A stretch of DNA of 13,881 bases from NCBI GenBank assembly GCA_030533035.1, contig JAUNJW010000020.1, positions 1 through 13,881 of the forward strand, in the 5' to 3' direction. The notes below the pieces were generated by a model. It was not told the DNA's origin. It did no database searches and saw only the letters and a list, made by a program, of their open reading frames with translations. Origin of the DNA: Erysipelotrichaceae bacterium (GTDB lineage: Bacteria; Bacillota_I; Bacilli_A; Erysipelotrichales; Erysipelotrichaceae). A program made the translations under genes and the position numbers. The stretch's first letter is position 1. Each line of letters opens with the position of its first letter. Shown here one piece after another: positions 6,273-13,881 of the stretch.

Positions 6273-8030
6273 TCACGCGTATCTCTTGGAATTGATTTCA
6301 TCCATGACGGCAGCCATGAATTCATCGACTGTCATTGTGACAGCTTCCTTCTTTCCGTAGCGGCGGACCGTGACGGCATTGCCTTCGATGTCCTTGTCGC
6401 CGACAACCAGCTCAACCGGGATCTTGGAAGTCTGTGCTTCACGGATTCTGTAGCCGAGCTTTTCATTGCGGTTGTCAACCGAGACCCTGACACCCTTTGC
6501 CTTCAGCATGTCAGCGATCTTTTCGGCATACTCTGTATGGGTGCCCGGAGCGACCGGGATGACAACTGCCTGGCGCGGTGCCAGCCACAGCGGCAGGTTG
6601 CCCTTTGTCTCTTCCAGCAGGAAGGCGATGAAACGGTCGATGGAGCCGAGGATTGCCCTGTGGATGACAACAGGTCTGACCCTGGAGCCGGTGGAATCAA
6701 CATATTCAAGTTCGAATCTTTCCGGCAGCTGGTAGTCAAGCTGGATTGTGGACAGTGTGACGTCATGGCCGAGTGCGCTTCTGACCTGGACGTCGATCTT
6801 TGGTCCGTAGAAGGCCGCTTCGCCGAGCGCCTCATAGAACGGAACTTCCATTTCCTTCAGCACTTCGCGGAGTTCCGCTTCGCTTCTTGCCCAGAGATCA
6901 TCATTGCCGAAGTACTTTTCAGCGTTTTGAGGATCTCTCAGGGAAAGACGGAAGGAATAGTTTTCAAAACCGAAATCCTTATAGACATCAAGGATCAGCT
7001 TTGTGACATTCTTGATTTCGGAAGCGATCTGGTCAGGACGGCAGAAGATATGGGAGTCATTCTGGGTGAATGCCCTTGATCTTTCGATGCCGGTGATGGC
7101 GCCTGCCGCCTCGAAGCGGAAGTCATCGGCGATTTCAGCGATTCTGACCGGCAGGTCGCGGTAGGAATGCAGTGTGCTTCTGAACATGATCATGTGTTCC
7201 GGACAGTTCATCGGACGCAGGCAGTATTCGTCATTGTCACGCTCCATGATCGGGAACATGTCATCCTTGTAATGAGCCAGATGGCCGGAGATCTTGTACA
7301 GCTTTGTGGAGACGACAACCGGTGTCTTGACATGGACATAGCCCTGGGCCAGTTCCTTGTCCATGATGTAATCGGACAGCAGACGTCTCATGGTCAGGCC
7401 GTTGGGCAGCCACATCGGCAGACCGGAGCCGACTGTTTCAGAGAACATGAAGACGGACAGATCCTTGCCGAGCTTTCTGTGGTCTCTCTGCTTGGCGTCT
7501 TCAAGATCCTGCATGTGGGCTTCAAGGGCTTCCGGGGTCGGCAGACATACGCCGTAGATTCTCTGAAGGACCTTGTTGTTTTCATCGCCCTTCCAGTAAG
7601 CGCCGGAATGCTTGAGCAGCTTGAAGTTCTTCAGCAGCTTTGTGTTTTCGACATGGGGACCGCGGCAGAGGTCAGTGAAGTCGCCCTGGGTATACATGGA
7701 AATGTTTGTGCCTTCCGGCATTCTTTCGATCAGGTCAACCTTGTATTCATCATCCTTGAACTGTTCAAGCGCTTCCTCGCGGCTGATCTCATGGCGGACA
7801 ATGTTCTTGGCTGCCTTGACGCACTTCTTCATTTCCTTTTCGATCTTCGGCAGATCGTCATCGCGGATGACGTCATCGCCGAGGTCGATGTCATAATAGA
7901 AACCTTCCTCGACAACCGGACCGACCCAGAACTTGGCCTGCGGATACAGGTGCTTGACAGCCTGCGCCATCAGATGGGCACAGCTGTGATTCAGCATATT
8001 GAGCTGTTCATCTTCCTTGAAATTAATCAT
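6273..8030 (-). CDS. thrS: Threonyl-tRNA synthetase lacking the TGS domain
   Basis: Class II synthetase that charges tRNA-Thr in the cytoplasm. At 585 residues it is about 55-60 shorter than usual, and the missing part is the N-terminal TGS domain. The sequence begins directly in the editing domain: HxxxH at H15/H19, with C122 and H126 in LCRGPH, so removal of mischarged serine should be intact. The catalytic core follows (about 185-480) with zinc ligands C276 (MNCPEH), H327 (NDSHIF) and H457 (VIHRAI), and motif 2 starting at R305 (RFE). The anticodon-binding domain runs from about 484 to the end. The start is secure: AGGAGA lies shortly before the ATG, and the T-box terminator ends 22 bases upstream, so no TGS-coding extension is possible. 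Expression is controlled by the T-box leader. Confidence 0.98.
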   Translation of the reverse strand: MINFKEDEQLNMLNHSCAHLMAQAVKHLYPQAKFWVGPVVEEGFYYDIDLGDDVIRDDDLPKIEKEMKKCVKAAKNIVRHEISREEALEQFKDDEYKVDLIERMPEGTNISMYTQGDFTDLCRGPHVENTKLLKNFKLLKHSGAYWKGDENNKVLQRIYGVCLPTPEALEAHMQDLEDAKQRDHRKLGKDLSVFMFSETVGSGLPMWLPNGLTMRRLLSDYIMDKELAQGYVHVKTPVVVSTKLYKISGHLAHYKDDMFPIMERDNDEYCLRPMNCPEHMIMFRSTLHSYRDLPVRIAEIADDFRFEAAGAITGIERSRAFTQNDSHIFCRPDQIASEIKNVTKLILDVYKDFGFENYSFRLSLRDPQNAEKYFGNDDLWARSEAELREVLKEMEVPFYEALGEAAFYGPKIDVQVRSALGHDVTLSTIQLDYQLPERFELEYVDSTGSRVRPVVIHRAILGSIDRFIAFLLEETKGNLPLWLAPRQAVVIPVAPGTHTEYAEKIADMLKAKGVRVSVDNRNEKLGYRIREAQTSKIPVELVVGDKDIEGNAVTVRRYGKKEAVTMTVDEFMAAVMDEINSKRYA

Positions 8031-8052
8031 GTTCTCTCCTCTTCAAACAAAT

Positions 8053-8077
8053 AAAAAGCGTCCTTTGACAAGGACGC
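8053..8077 (-). terminator. T-box regulated terminator upstream of thrS
   Basis: Perfect stem GCGTCCTT / AAGGACGC with a 4-base loop followed by TTTTT. Its 5' arm contains the CCTT that pairs with the AAGG of the T-box in the alternative antiterminator, so the two structures exclude each other. Confidence 0.93.
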
Positions 8078-8272
8078 TGAACGTGCGCGGTACCACCTTA
8101 TTTCCCGTATCTTATATACGGACACCTCAATTCCTTAACGCGGAAGACGGCATTCCCTTTCGGGCGCTGCTCCGGGGCAGTAATCATTCCCTGCCGCATC
8201 AGCCTCACACCAGCCGGCTGACTCTCTTGATTGGCACATGGAAGGACCGTATCCCCTTCATCGCATTTACAT
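8053..8272 (-). promoter_or_regulatory. Threonine T-box riboswitch in the thrS leader
   Basis: A complete T-box leader between promoter and thrS. Seen in order on the minus strand: the base of stem I (GGGG at 8256-8253 pairing with CCCC at 8177-8174); the apical motifs AGAGAG (8227-8222) and GGCTGGTG (8215-8208), enclosed by TCAGCC/GGCTGA; the specifier loop containing ACT (8181-8179), a threonine codon followed by a purine; stem III (CCGTAT / ATACGG, 8121-8104); the canonical T-box AAGGTGGTACCGCG (8099-8086); and the terminator hairpin. Uncharged tRNA-Thr should pair with the ACT and with the TGGT bulge, stabilise the antiterminator and allow thrS transcription. The transcription start is an estimate. 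Confidence 0.95.
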
Positions 8273-8278
8273 TTAATA

Positions 8279-8308
8279 TTTATATCTCTTTGATATGTCT
8301 GATGTCAA
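8279..8308 (-). promoter_or_regulatory. Sigma-A-type promoter of thrS
   Basis: TTGACA (8308-8303) and TATAAA (8284-8279) separated by 18 bases, placing the start near 8272, just before the T-box stem I. The -35 begins only 18 bases after the polC stop codon. Confidence 0.85.
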
Positions 8309-8326
8309 TTGAAAACAGAACAGAAA

Positions 8327-11300
8327 TCAGAACAGAGACATCTGGTTGGTTTCCTGCATTCCTTCCAGGCAGCCGAGCGTATCCAGTTTTTTCAGCAGGG
8401 TCGCTGACAGCTGGGTCCGCTTGAGAATATCTTCCTTGGAAATGAATGCCGCTTCGTTTCTGGCTGCTTCCACGGTGCGGGCGACGTTGTCGCCAAGGCC
8501 GTCAATCACGGTAAACGGCGGGATGATTGTTCTTTCATCATCCGGGTCGGCGCAGAAGCTTGTGGCTTTGGATTTATAGAGGTCAACCATGCCGATCTTA
8601 AAACCTCTGGCGTAGAGTTCCTCACAGGCTTCCAGGGTGTCATACAGGGATTTCTCCTTGTTGGAGACAGGAACCGCGGCATTGCGGTCCTGCATCCTGG
8701 CCTGGATGTCCTGCATCCTCATGCGGACTGCCTCGATGCCCTTGGACATTGTCTCAATTTCGTAGGCGTCGCAGCGCAGCGAAAGGAACTGGATGTAGAA
8801 ATTGACCGGTTCATGCACCTTGTACCAGGCGATTCGCATCGCCATCATAACGTATGCCACAGCATGGGCTTTCGGGAACATGTACTTGATCTTCTTGCAG
8901 GAGCCGATGTACCAGTCCGGCACATTGTGCGATTTCATCTTTTCTTCCTGGTCGGGCCGTAAGCCCCTGCCCTTACGGACGTCCTCCATGATCTTGAAGG
9001 CGTCAATCGGTTCGAGCTTTTTATCAAGAAGATAGGTCATGATATCGTCACGGCATCCGATGACTTCGCCGATCGGGTGGCCGGCCCTGACGAGATCCTG
9101 GGCATTGCCGCTCCAGACGTCGGTTCCGTGGGACAGGCCTGAGATAATGACCAGATCCGAGAAGCTGTGCGGCCGGGTTTCCTCAAGAACGTTTCTGGTT
9201 GTTCTGGTGCCGAATTCCGGCAGGCCCAGGGCACCTGTTTCTTTTTTATAGATGCGGGGATCAGCCCTGAGGGCTTCGTCGCTGTAGAACAGGGAAAGAG
9301 TCTCCGGATCATTCATCGGAATGTCCATCGGCTTTCTTTGCGCGATATTCTGCAGCATCCTCATCGCGGTCGGGTCGACATGGCCGAGGATATCAAATTT
9401 CAGGACATTGTCATGGATGTCATGGAAGTCGTAATGGGTGGTCTTCCAGTCGGAAGTCGGGTCGTTGGCCGGATACTGGACCGGGGTGAAATCCTCGGCG
9501 ATATACTCATCCGGAATAATGATGATGCCGCCGGGATGCTGGCCGGTTGTGCGCTTGACATTCTGGCAGCCGCTGGCGAGATAATCCTTCATCGTCCGCC
9601 GCATGTCGGTGATATTCATCTTCTCGCAATAGCCGGTGACATAGCCGTACGCCGTCTTTTCGGCGACTGTGCCGATCGTACCGGCGCGGAAGGCATGGTC
9701 TTCACCGAAGACTTCCTTGATGAAGGCATGGGCCCGCCACTGGTATTCATTCGAGAAGTTCAGGTCGATATCAGGCGTCTTGTCGGCATTGAAGCCGAGG
9801 AACGTCTGGAACGGGATATTCTGGCCGTTGCCGCGCATGGTCGCGCCGCAGTGCGGACAGGTCTTGTCGGGCAGGTCGAAGCCGCTCTTGACCTCCGGAT
9901 CGTCGATCCATTCGCTGTAATGGCACTTCGGGCACAGATAATGCGGCCGCAGCGGATTGACTTCGGTAATGCCGGACATCGTCGCGGTAAAGGAAGATCC
10001 TACCGAACCTCTTGAGCCGACGACATAGCCGTCCTCATTGGACTTTTTGACAAGCAGATGGGCGATGTAATAATGCACGCCGAATCCGTTGCGGATGATA
10101 TTGTCGAGCTCTTCTTCAAGTCTGGCTGTGACGATTTCAGGAATCTTACCTTCGAACTCGTACATGTTCTTTGCCGTGTTATGGCAGATGGCGCGCAGCT
10201 TGTCATCCGAGCCCTCCACATGCGGCGGGAATGTGCCGCTGGGCACAGGCCTGACTTCCTCAATCTGCTCAAACAGCTTATTGGGATTGGTGACAACGAT
10301 TTCCTCGGTCAGGGCGTCGTCTTCAAGCCACCAGAATTCCTTTTTCATTTCCTCAGTCAGACGGATATGCTGATCGGGGTTCTTCGTTCTGTAGCGCAGG
10401 GCGTCATCACGGATGTACAGCGGATGGGTCGCGCCGCCGACACCCTGTGACATGATGTAGACGTCGCGGAAGATCTTCTCATCCTTTTTGCAGTAATGGG
10501 CGTCTGAGTCAGCGATGACCGGCTTTCCCATTTCCCTGGCGGTGTCGATAATCCGGCGGATGACCTGCTTGAGCCTGGTCAGATCCGGCACATTGCCGAG
10601 TGCCAGGAAAACAGAGAAATTGCTTAACGGCTGCACTTCAATGTAGTCATAGAAGCTGATTGCCTCACGCAGTCTCTGATCATCGCCGTTGCAGGCAAGC
10701 TCAAACACCTCGCCGTTATAGCAGGCGCTGCCGATCAGCAGGTTTTCCCTTCTCGCGTTCAGGCTTGAGCGCAGGACTCTTGCCTCAGCCGCGACGTCGG
10801 TGCCTTCCTTGCCGGAAGCCTTGCCCATGACCGCAAGTGTTTTGGTGTTGGACTCGGTGACCAGCTTGTAGAGATCACGGACGCCGTCATGGTTCTTCGC
10901 GACGGCGCAGACATGCATGCGCCTGTTTTTGACATAGGAATCCTTATCCTGGATCTTTGTCTGCAGGTCATTGATCGTGCGGGCATGGAATTTGTTTTTC
11001 GCGTCCCTTAACAGGCACAGGAAAACGGATCCGAGCACATCGGCATCATAATCAGCACGGTGAGCCACTTCCTCATCATAGGAGACATGGTAGTTTCTGG
11101 CGATATTGCCGAGACGGAACGCCCTTCTCTCCTTCAGGATCGCCCGCGACATATCGAGGGTGTCGATGACTGTGTTGGTTAACGGTTTCCGGCCGATCCG
11201 GCGCAGTTCCTCATTGAGAAAATGGATATCGAAGGTCGCGTTGTGCGCAACCAGCACAGCGTCGCCGATCCACTCAAGAATATCATCCACCGCTTCCGGG

Positions 11301-12685
11301 AATGTTCTGGCATTTGCGACCATGGCGTTGGTGATATTGGTCTTGGAGGAAATAAACGGCGGGATCGGCACCGGCGGTTTGATAAACAGCTGTTTGGTAT
11401 CGACGACGGCCTGGTTTCTGATCTTGACGCCGCCGAATTCGATCATATGGTCAAAGAAGCAGGAAAGGCCTGTTGTCTCAAGGTCGAACGCGATGTATTC
11501 ACATTCATCGATCGGCTTGTCAGAAGGATTCCTGACAATCAGCAGCTCGTCATTGCACATGTTGAACTCACAGCCGAGGCCGACCTTGAATCCTCTTTCA
11601 GGATCCTTTTTCTTGCAGCCCTGGGCGGCGTTGAACGCCTTGACGAACGACTGCACGTCGGCGTGGTCGGTGATCACGATGCCTTTATGGCCGATATCGA
11701 AGGCATAATTGACGATTTCCTTGATATCGCAGACAGCGTCCATTTCGGACATATTCGTATGGCAGTGCCATTCAATCCTCTTGTTTTCCGCTGTATCTTT
11801 GATTTCTTCCTTTTCGAGCTTGTCGACGCGGTTGGGCATGCAGACAAGATCACGGGAATAGGTGTCATATTCAATCCGGCCGTAAATGCGGATTCTGTCG
11901 CCTTTTCCGATTTCCCTGATCTCTTCCTTGCTCAGACGGTTGTTTTCAAAGCGCTTGACGACAATCGCGTCGGTGCCGTCATAGACGGAAAGCGACTGGA
12001 TGATCCGGCCGGTCTTCTTGATCTCGGTGATCTCCTCGGCGAAGACATCGCAGTCAAACATGATGTCGCCCATCGGGTCATGGACATCGCGCAGCTCGAT
12101 TCTTGTATAATCTTCCGTCTTTGTCCGGTAATAGGATTTTTTCTGCTGTTTCTGCACAGGCGCTTCTTCCTGGGCGGTCGGAATGACATGGAGCGGGATG
12201 TCCCTGATTTCCGGGGCTTCGATCTTCTGCATTTCGCAGACACAACGGTAGTCCTTCAGGCCGATCTTCCGCAGCATCTCCTCGACGTCCGGAATAAAGG
12301 CGCCGGCGATTTCACAGCCGGTTTCATCTGTAAAGAGATAGCGGACGGTTTTTTCCCCGCTTTCAATCAGCAGTACTGACTGCGAAAGCACCGAGGTTTC
12401 CGGCTGTCTTTCATAGAGGCCTTCGAGATATTTATGGATATCAACATTGGAAACGGACGGATTGTCGCATTCCATGATGACTTCCACTTCCGAAGCTGTT
12501 TTTTCTTTCAGAAGTTCACAGAATGCGCGGTATTCCTCATAGGCGGGAACAGACTGGCAGTGCAGGCTGACTTCCAGCTTTCCGGACGACCTGAAAAAAC
12601 GGACGGAGGTAACAAGCGCCTCACCAAGACCGGACTCATTTTCATTCTGGAATTCTGTTGTGATTTCATTCACCCGCAATGTCAT
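8327..12685 (-). CDS. polC: DNA polymerase III alpha subunit, Gram-positive type with proofreading
   Basis: The main replicative polymerase of low-GC Gram-positive bacteria, 1452 residues, full length for the family. Order of domains: an N-terminal domain; an OB domain (about 205-290, from VHDPMGDIMFDCDVF); a PHP domain opening with HCHTNMS (H307, H309) and TDHA (D340, H341) and interrupted by a DnaQ-like 3'-5' exonuclease (about 397-560). The exonuclease shows DLETTG (D401, E403), AHNATFD (D486) and HRADYDAD (H542, D547). The polymerase part carries GSRGSVGSS, a zinc-finger pair CPKC...CPHC, PDIDLNFS with catalytic aspartates, and TTGQHPGG. The C-terminus ends in QMSLF, a sliding-clamp binding motif. 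AAGGAG lies five bases before the chosen ATG. It is followed directly by the thrS promoter, with no terminator seen between. Confidence 0.98.
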   Translation of the reverse strand: MTLRVNEITTEFQNENESGLGEALVTSVRFFRSSGKLEVSLHCQSVPAYEEYRAFCELLKEKTASEVEVIMECDNPSVSNVDIHKYLEGLYERQPETSVLSQSVLLIESGEKTVRYLFTDETGCEIAGAFIPDVEEMLRKIGLKDYRCVCEMQKIEAPEIRDIPLHVIPTAQEEAPVQKQQKKSYYRTKTEDYTRIELRDVHDPMGDIMFDCDVFAEEITEIKKTGRIIQSLSVYDGTDAIVVKRFENNRLSKEEIREIGKGDRIRIYGRIEYDTYSRDLVCMPNRVDKLEKEEIKDTAENKRIEWHCHTNMSEMDAVCDIKEIVNYAFDIGHKGIVITDHADVQSFVKAFNAAQGCKKKDPERGFKVGLGCEFNMCNDELLIVRNPSDKPIDECEYIAFDLETTGLSCFFDHMIEFGGVKIRNQAVVDTKQLFIKPPVPIPPFISSKTNITNAMVANARTFPEAVDDILEWIGDAVLVAHNATFDIHFLNEELRRIGRKPLTNTVIDTLDMSRAILKERRAFRLGNIARNYHVSYDEEVAHRADYDADVLGSVFLCLLRDAKNKFHARTINDLQTKIQDKDSYVKNRRMHVCAVAKNHDGVRDLYKLVTESNTKTLAVMGKASGKEGTDVAAEARVLRSSLNARRENLLIGSACYNGEVFELACNGDDQRLREAISFYDYIEVQPLSNFSVFLALGNVPDLTRLKQVIRRIIDTAREMGKPVIADSDAHYCKKDEKIFRDVYIMSQGVGGATHPLYIRDDALRYRTKNPDQHIRLTEEMKKEFWWLEDDALTEEIVVTNPNKLFEQIEEVRPVPSGTFPPHVEGSDDKLRAICHNTAKNMYEFEGKIPEIVTARLEEELDNIIRNGFGVHYYIAHLLVKKSNEDGYVVGSRGSVGSSFTATMSGITEVNPLRPHYLCPKCHYSEWIDDPEVKSGFDLPDKTCPHCGATMRGNGQNIPFQTFLGFNADKTPDIDLNFSNEYQWRAHAFIKEVFGEDHAFRAGTIGTVAEKTAYGYVTGYCEKMNITDMRRTMKDYLASGCQNVKRTTGQHPGGIIIIPDEYIAEDFTPVQYPANDPTSDWKTTHYDFHDIHDNVLKFDILGHVDPTAMRMLQNIAQRKPMDIPMNDPETLSLFYSDEALRADPRIYKKETGALGLPEFGTRTTRNVLEETRPHSFSDLVIISGLSHGTDVWSGNAQDLVRAGHPIGEVIGCRDDIMTYLLDKKLEPIDAFKIMEDVRKGRGLRPDQEEKMKSHNVPDWYIGSCKKIKYMFPKAHAVAYVMMAMRIAWYKVHEPVNFYIQFLSLRCDAYEIETMSKGIEAVRMRMQDIQARMQDRNAAVPVSNKEKSLYDTLEACEELYARGFKIGMVDLYKSKATSFCADPDDERTIIPPFTVIDGLGDNVARTVEAARNEAAFISKEDILKRTQLSATLLKKLDTLGCLEGMQETNQMSLF

Positions 12686-12708
12686 ACTCTCTCCTTGAAC
12701 AGTTCATA

Positions 12709-12717
12709 ATCATATCA
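12709..12717 (-). promoter_or_regulatory. Extended -10 promoter of polC
   Basis: TGATATGAT, an extended -10 (TGnTATGAT), lies about 24 bases upstream of the polC start and 13 bases before its AAGGAG site. No good -35 is visible, as is common for extended -10 promoters. The leader would be very short, about 17 bases. Confidence 0.5.
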
Positions 12718-12825
12718 CATTCACACGGATGCGGGGTGTGCGGATTGTGAAAGAGCCGTCCCCCGCCGGCCGCACCTCCTGTTGTTTACATGCATGGTTT
12801 TATACCGGAACCCTTTGATTTCAGG

Positions 12826-12866
12826 ATATTCAGTCCGCCGTATCTGTCAAAATGATGACTGAATAT
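12826..12866. repeat. Perfect 10-bp inverted repeat before the ROK kinase gene
   Basis: ATATTCAGTC at 12826-12835 and its exact reverse complement GACTGAATAT at 12857-12866, with arm centres 31 bp apart, about three helical turns. It lies 40 bases before the kinase start. It could be a two-site operator or a hairpin in the leader; no T-run follows, so it is not a terminator. Confidence 0.6.
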
Positions 12867-12905
12867 GCTACGATTGAATCAACAACAATAGAAAGGACAA
12901 TCATC

Positions 12906-13832
12906 ATGAAAAAGTATCTTGCCATTGATATGGGCGGTACTGCGATCAAATTCGGCGTTCTCGATGAAGAACTCAATTTCAGCGAACACGGAAAAATCGA
13001 CGCCCGCACACAGTCCATGGATGACCTCATCGCTGATCTTTCTGAAATCTATAATAAATACGGCGAAGGCACAGAAGGCGTCTGCATTTCGATGCCCGGC
13101 GTGATTGACCGCAAAAAAGGCTTCGCCCACTCCGGCGGCGCCTACACCTGGGTCAGACAGCTCCCGGTCGCTGAAATCCTCTCCGAAAAACTCGGCGCCA
13201 GAGTCACTATCTGCAATGACGCCAAGGCGGCGGCCCTTGCCGAACTCGGCTTCGGCAACATGCAGTATGTCACCAACGGCGTCTGCATTATTCTCGGCAC
13301 CGGCATCGGCGGCGCCGTCATCGTCAACGGCAACCTGGTTGACGGCACCCATTTCTCAAGCGGCGAATTCTCCTTCATCCGGGGCCACGCGGATGACAGG
13401 ACCGGAAAGCGCGACATCTTCGCGATGACCAACGGCGTTCCCGGTTTCAAGGCGTTCATGAAAAAAGCGACCGGCCTGGATGATGTTGACGGCCTGAAAG
13501 CCTTCAAGATGATCAAGGAAGAAAACAATGAGGATGCCCTGAACGGTGTTAAGGAATTCTGCGCGTACCTGGCGCATCATATCTACAACCTGCAGGCAGT
13601 CCTCGACGCTGAAAGAGTCCTGATCGGCGGCGGCATTTCCAATGAGCCGATGTTCATTGACCTCGTCAAAGAGGCTGTCGACGATGTCTTTGACAACGCC
13701 TGGATTCCGGTCATCCCGAAGCCGGAAGTCATGGTCTGCCGGTACCAGGCGGACGCCAACCTGATCGGCGCTGTCTATAATTTCATTGAACTCCAGGATC
13801 TCTTTGAGGAAAACCAGTTCATCAACATGTAA
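12906..13832 (+). CDS. ROK-family sugar kinase (glucokinase or beta-glucoside kinase-like)
   Basis: A 308-residue ROK-family kinase. Visible motifs: the N-terminal phosphate loop DMGGTAIKFGV; CNDAKAAALAELGFG with the catalytic-base aspartate; the second phosphate loop LGTGIGGAVIVNG; GGGIS near the C-terminus. The zinc-binding cysteine cluster (CxCGxxGC) typical of ROK glucokinases and repressors is missing; in its place is GEFSFIRGHADDRTGKRDIF. That pattern fits the branch containing beta-glucoside and related sugar kinases better than classical glucokinase, but the substrate cannot be fixed. There is no HTH domain, so it is an enzyme and not a repressor. I chose the ATG at 12906 because AAAGGA lies eight bases upstream and the family begins at KKYLAIDMG; an in-frame ATG at 12852 is rejected. 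It is the only gene on the plus strand. Confidence 0.92.
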   Translation: MKKYLAIDMGGTAIKFGVLDEELNFSEHGKIDARTQSMDDLIADLSEIYNKYGEGTEGVCISMPGVIDRKKGFAHSGGAYTWVRQLPVAEILSEKLGARVTICNDAKAAALAELGFGNMQYVTNGVCIILGTGIGGAVIVNGNLVDGTHFSSGEFSFIRGHADDRTGKRDIFAMTNGVPGFKAFMKKATGLDDVDGLKAFKMIKEENNEDALNGVKEFCAYLAHHIYNLQAVLDAERVLIGGGISNEPMFIDLVKEAVDDVFDNAWIPVIPKPEVMVCRYQADANLIGAVYNFIELQDLFEENQFINM

Positions 13833-13881
13833 AGCCCCATATCCGGATCTGAAACAAACCAATGCAAAGGCGGGTTCATTT

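Noticed and set aside
7167..8054. 295-codon plus-strand open frame
   Set aside because: It is a shadow of thrS; the minus-strand frame carries all ThrRS motifs, and the plus frame has no family resemblance.
11222..12379. 385-codon plus-strand open frame inside polC
   Set aside because: It is antisense to the exonuclease, PHP and OB regions of PolC, whose motifs are intact on the minus strand.
12852..12905. 18-residue N-terminal extension of the ROK kinase
   Set aside because: It contains one arm of the inverted repeat, lacks a ribosome site and is absent from the family pattern, which begins near the ATG at 12906.
13833..13881. Terminator after the ROK kinase
   Set aside because: Only 49 bases are visible and no complete hairpin with a T-run is present; it may lie beyond the window.
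1..13881. CRISPR arrays, tRNA or rRNA genes, insertion sequences
   Set aside because: No regularly spaced repeats, tRNA-like cloverleaf, rRNA stretch or transposase was recognised; the only structured RNA seen is the T-box leader.

Overview
The window reads as chromosome of an anaerobic, fermentative Bacillota (Firmicutes) bacterium. Supporting this are a full-length Gram-positive-type PolC, a T-box leader in front of thrS, strong AGGAGG-type ribosome binding sites, and genes tied to an [FeFe]-hydrogenase. A member of the Erysipelotrichia is a plausible but unproven guess. All genes except the last lie on the minus strand, so the biological reading direction is right to left.

Right edge: a ROK-family sugar kinase (12906-13832, +) diverges from polC (8327-12685, -). 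The region between them holds an extended -10 promoter for polC and a perfect 10-bp inverted repeat in front of the kinase. Next comes thrS (6273-8030, -). It has its own TTGACA/TATAAA promoter and a complete threonine T-box leader with terminator (8053-8272). The encoded ThrRS lacks the usual N-terminal TGS domain.

Left half (1-6113, -): one tightly packed operon of at least nine genes, joined by overlaps of 4-23 bp or gaps of 1 bp, with one 79-bp gap inside. In reading order it encodes: a TM1266-type iron-only hydrogenase system regulator; an ABC substrate-binding lipoprotein; an ABC permease with no ATPase gene beside it; a NuoE/HydC-like [2Fe-2S] subunit; a DRTGG-domain protein; an RsbW-like GHKL ATPase; a ferredoxin/hydrogenase-like protein with degenerate H-cluster motifs; a second DRTGG protein; a PHP-domain phosphoesterase-like protein; and a second GHKL ATPase cut by the window edge. 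In related anaerobes such genes precede nuoF-like and [FeFe]-hydrogenase genes, which would lie beyond position 1.

The most interesting unit is this hydrogenase-linked operon. It combines one catalytic-type electron-transfer subunit with a set of apparent sensory and signalling modules: a degenerate hydrogenase domain, two DRTGG domains, two ATPases without visible phospho-acceptor histidines, a PHP enzyme and an ACT-like regulator. It also carries two parts of an uptake transporter. A redox- or H2-sensing switch, possibly linked to import of an unknown small molecule, is my inference and is not shown by the sequence. An internal terminator with a possible promoter behind it separates the lipoprotein from the rest, and a hairpin sits just before the first start codon.
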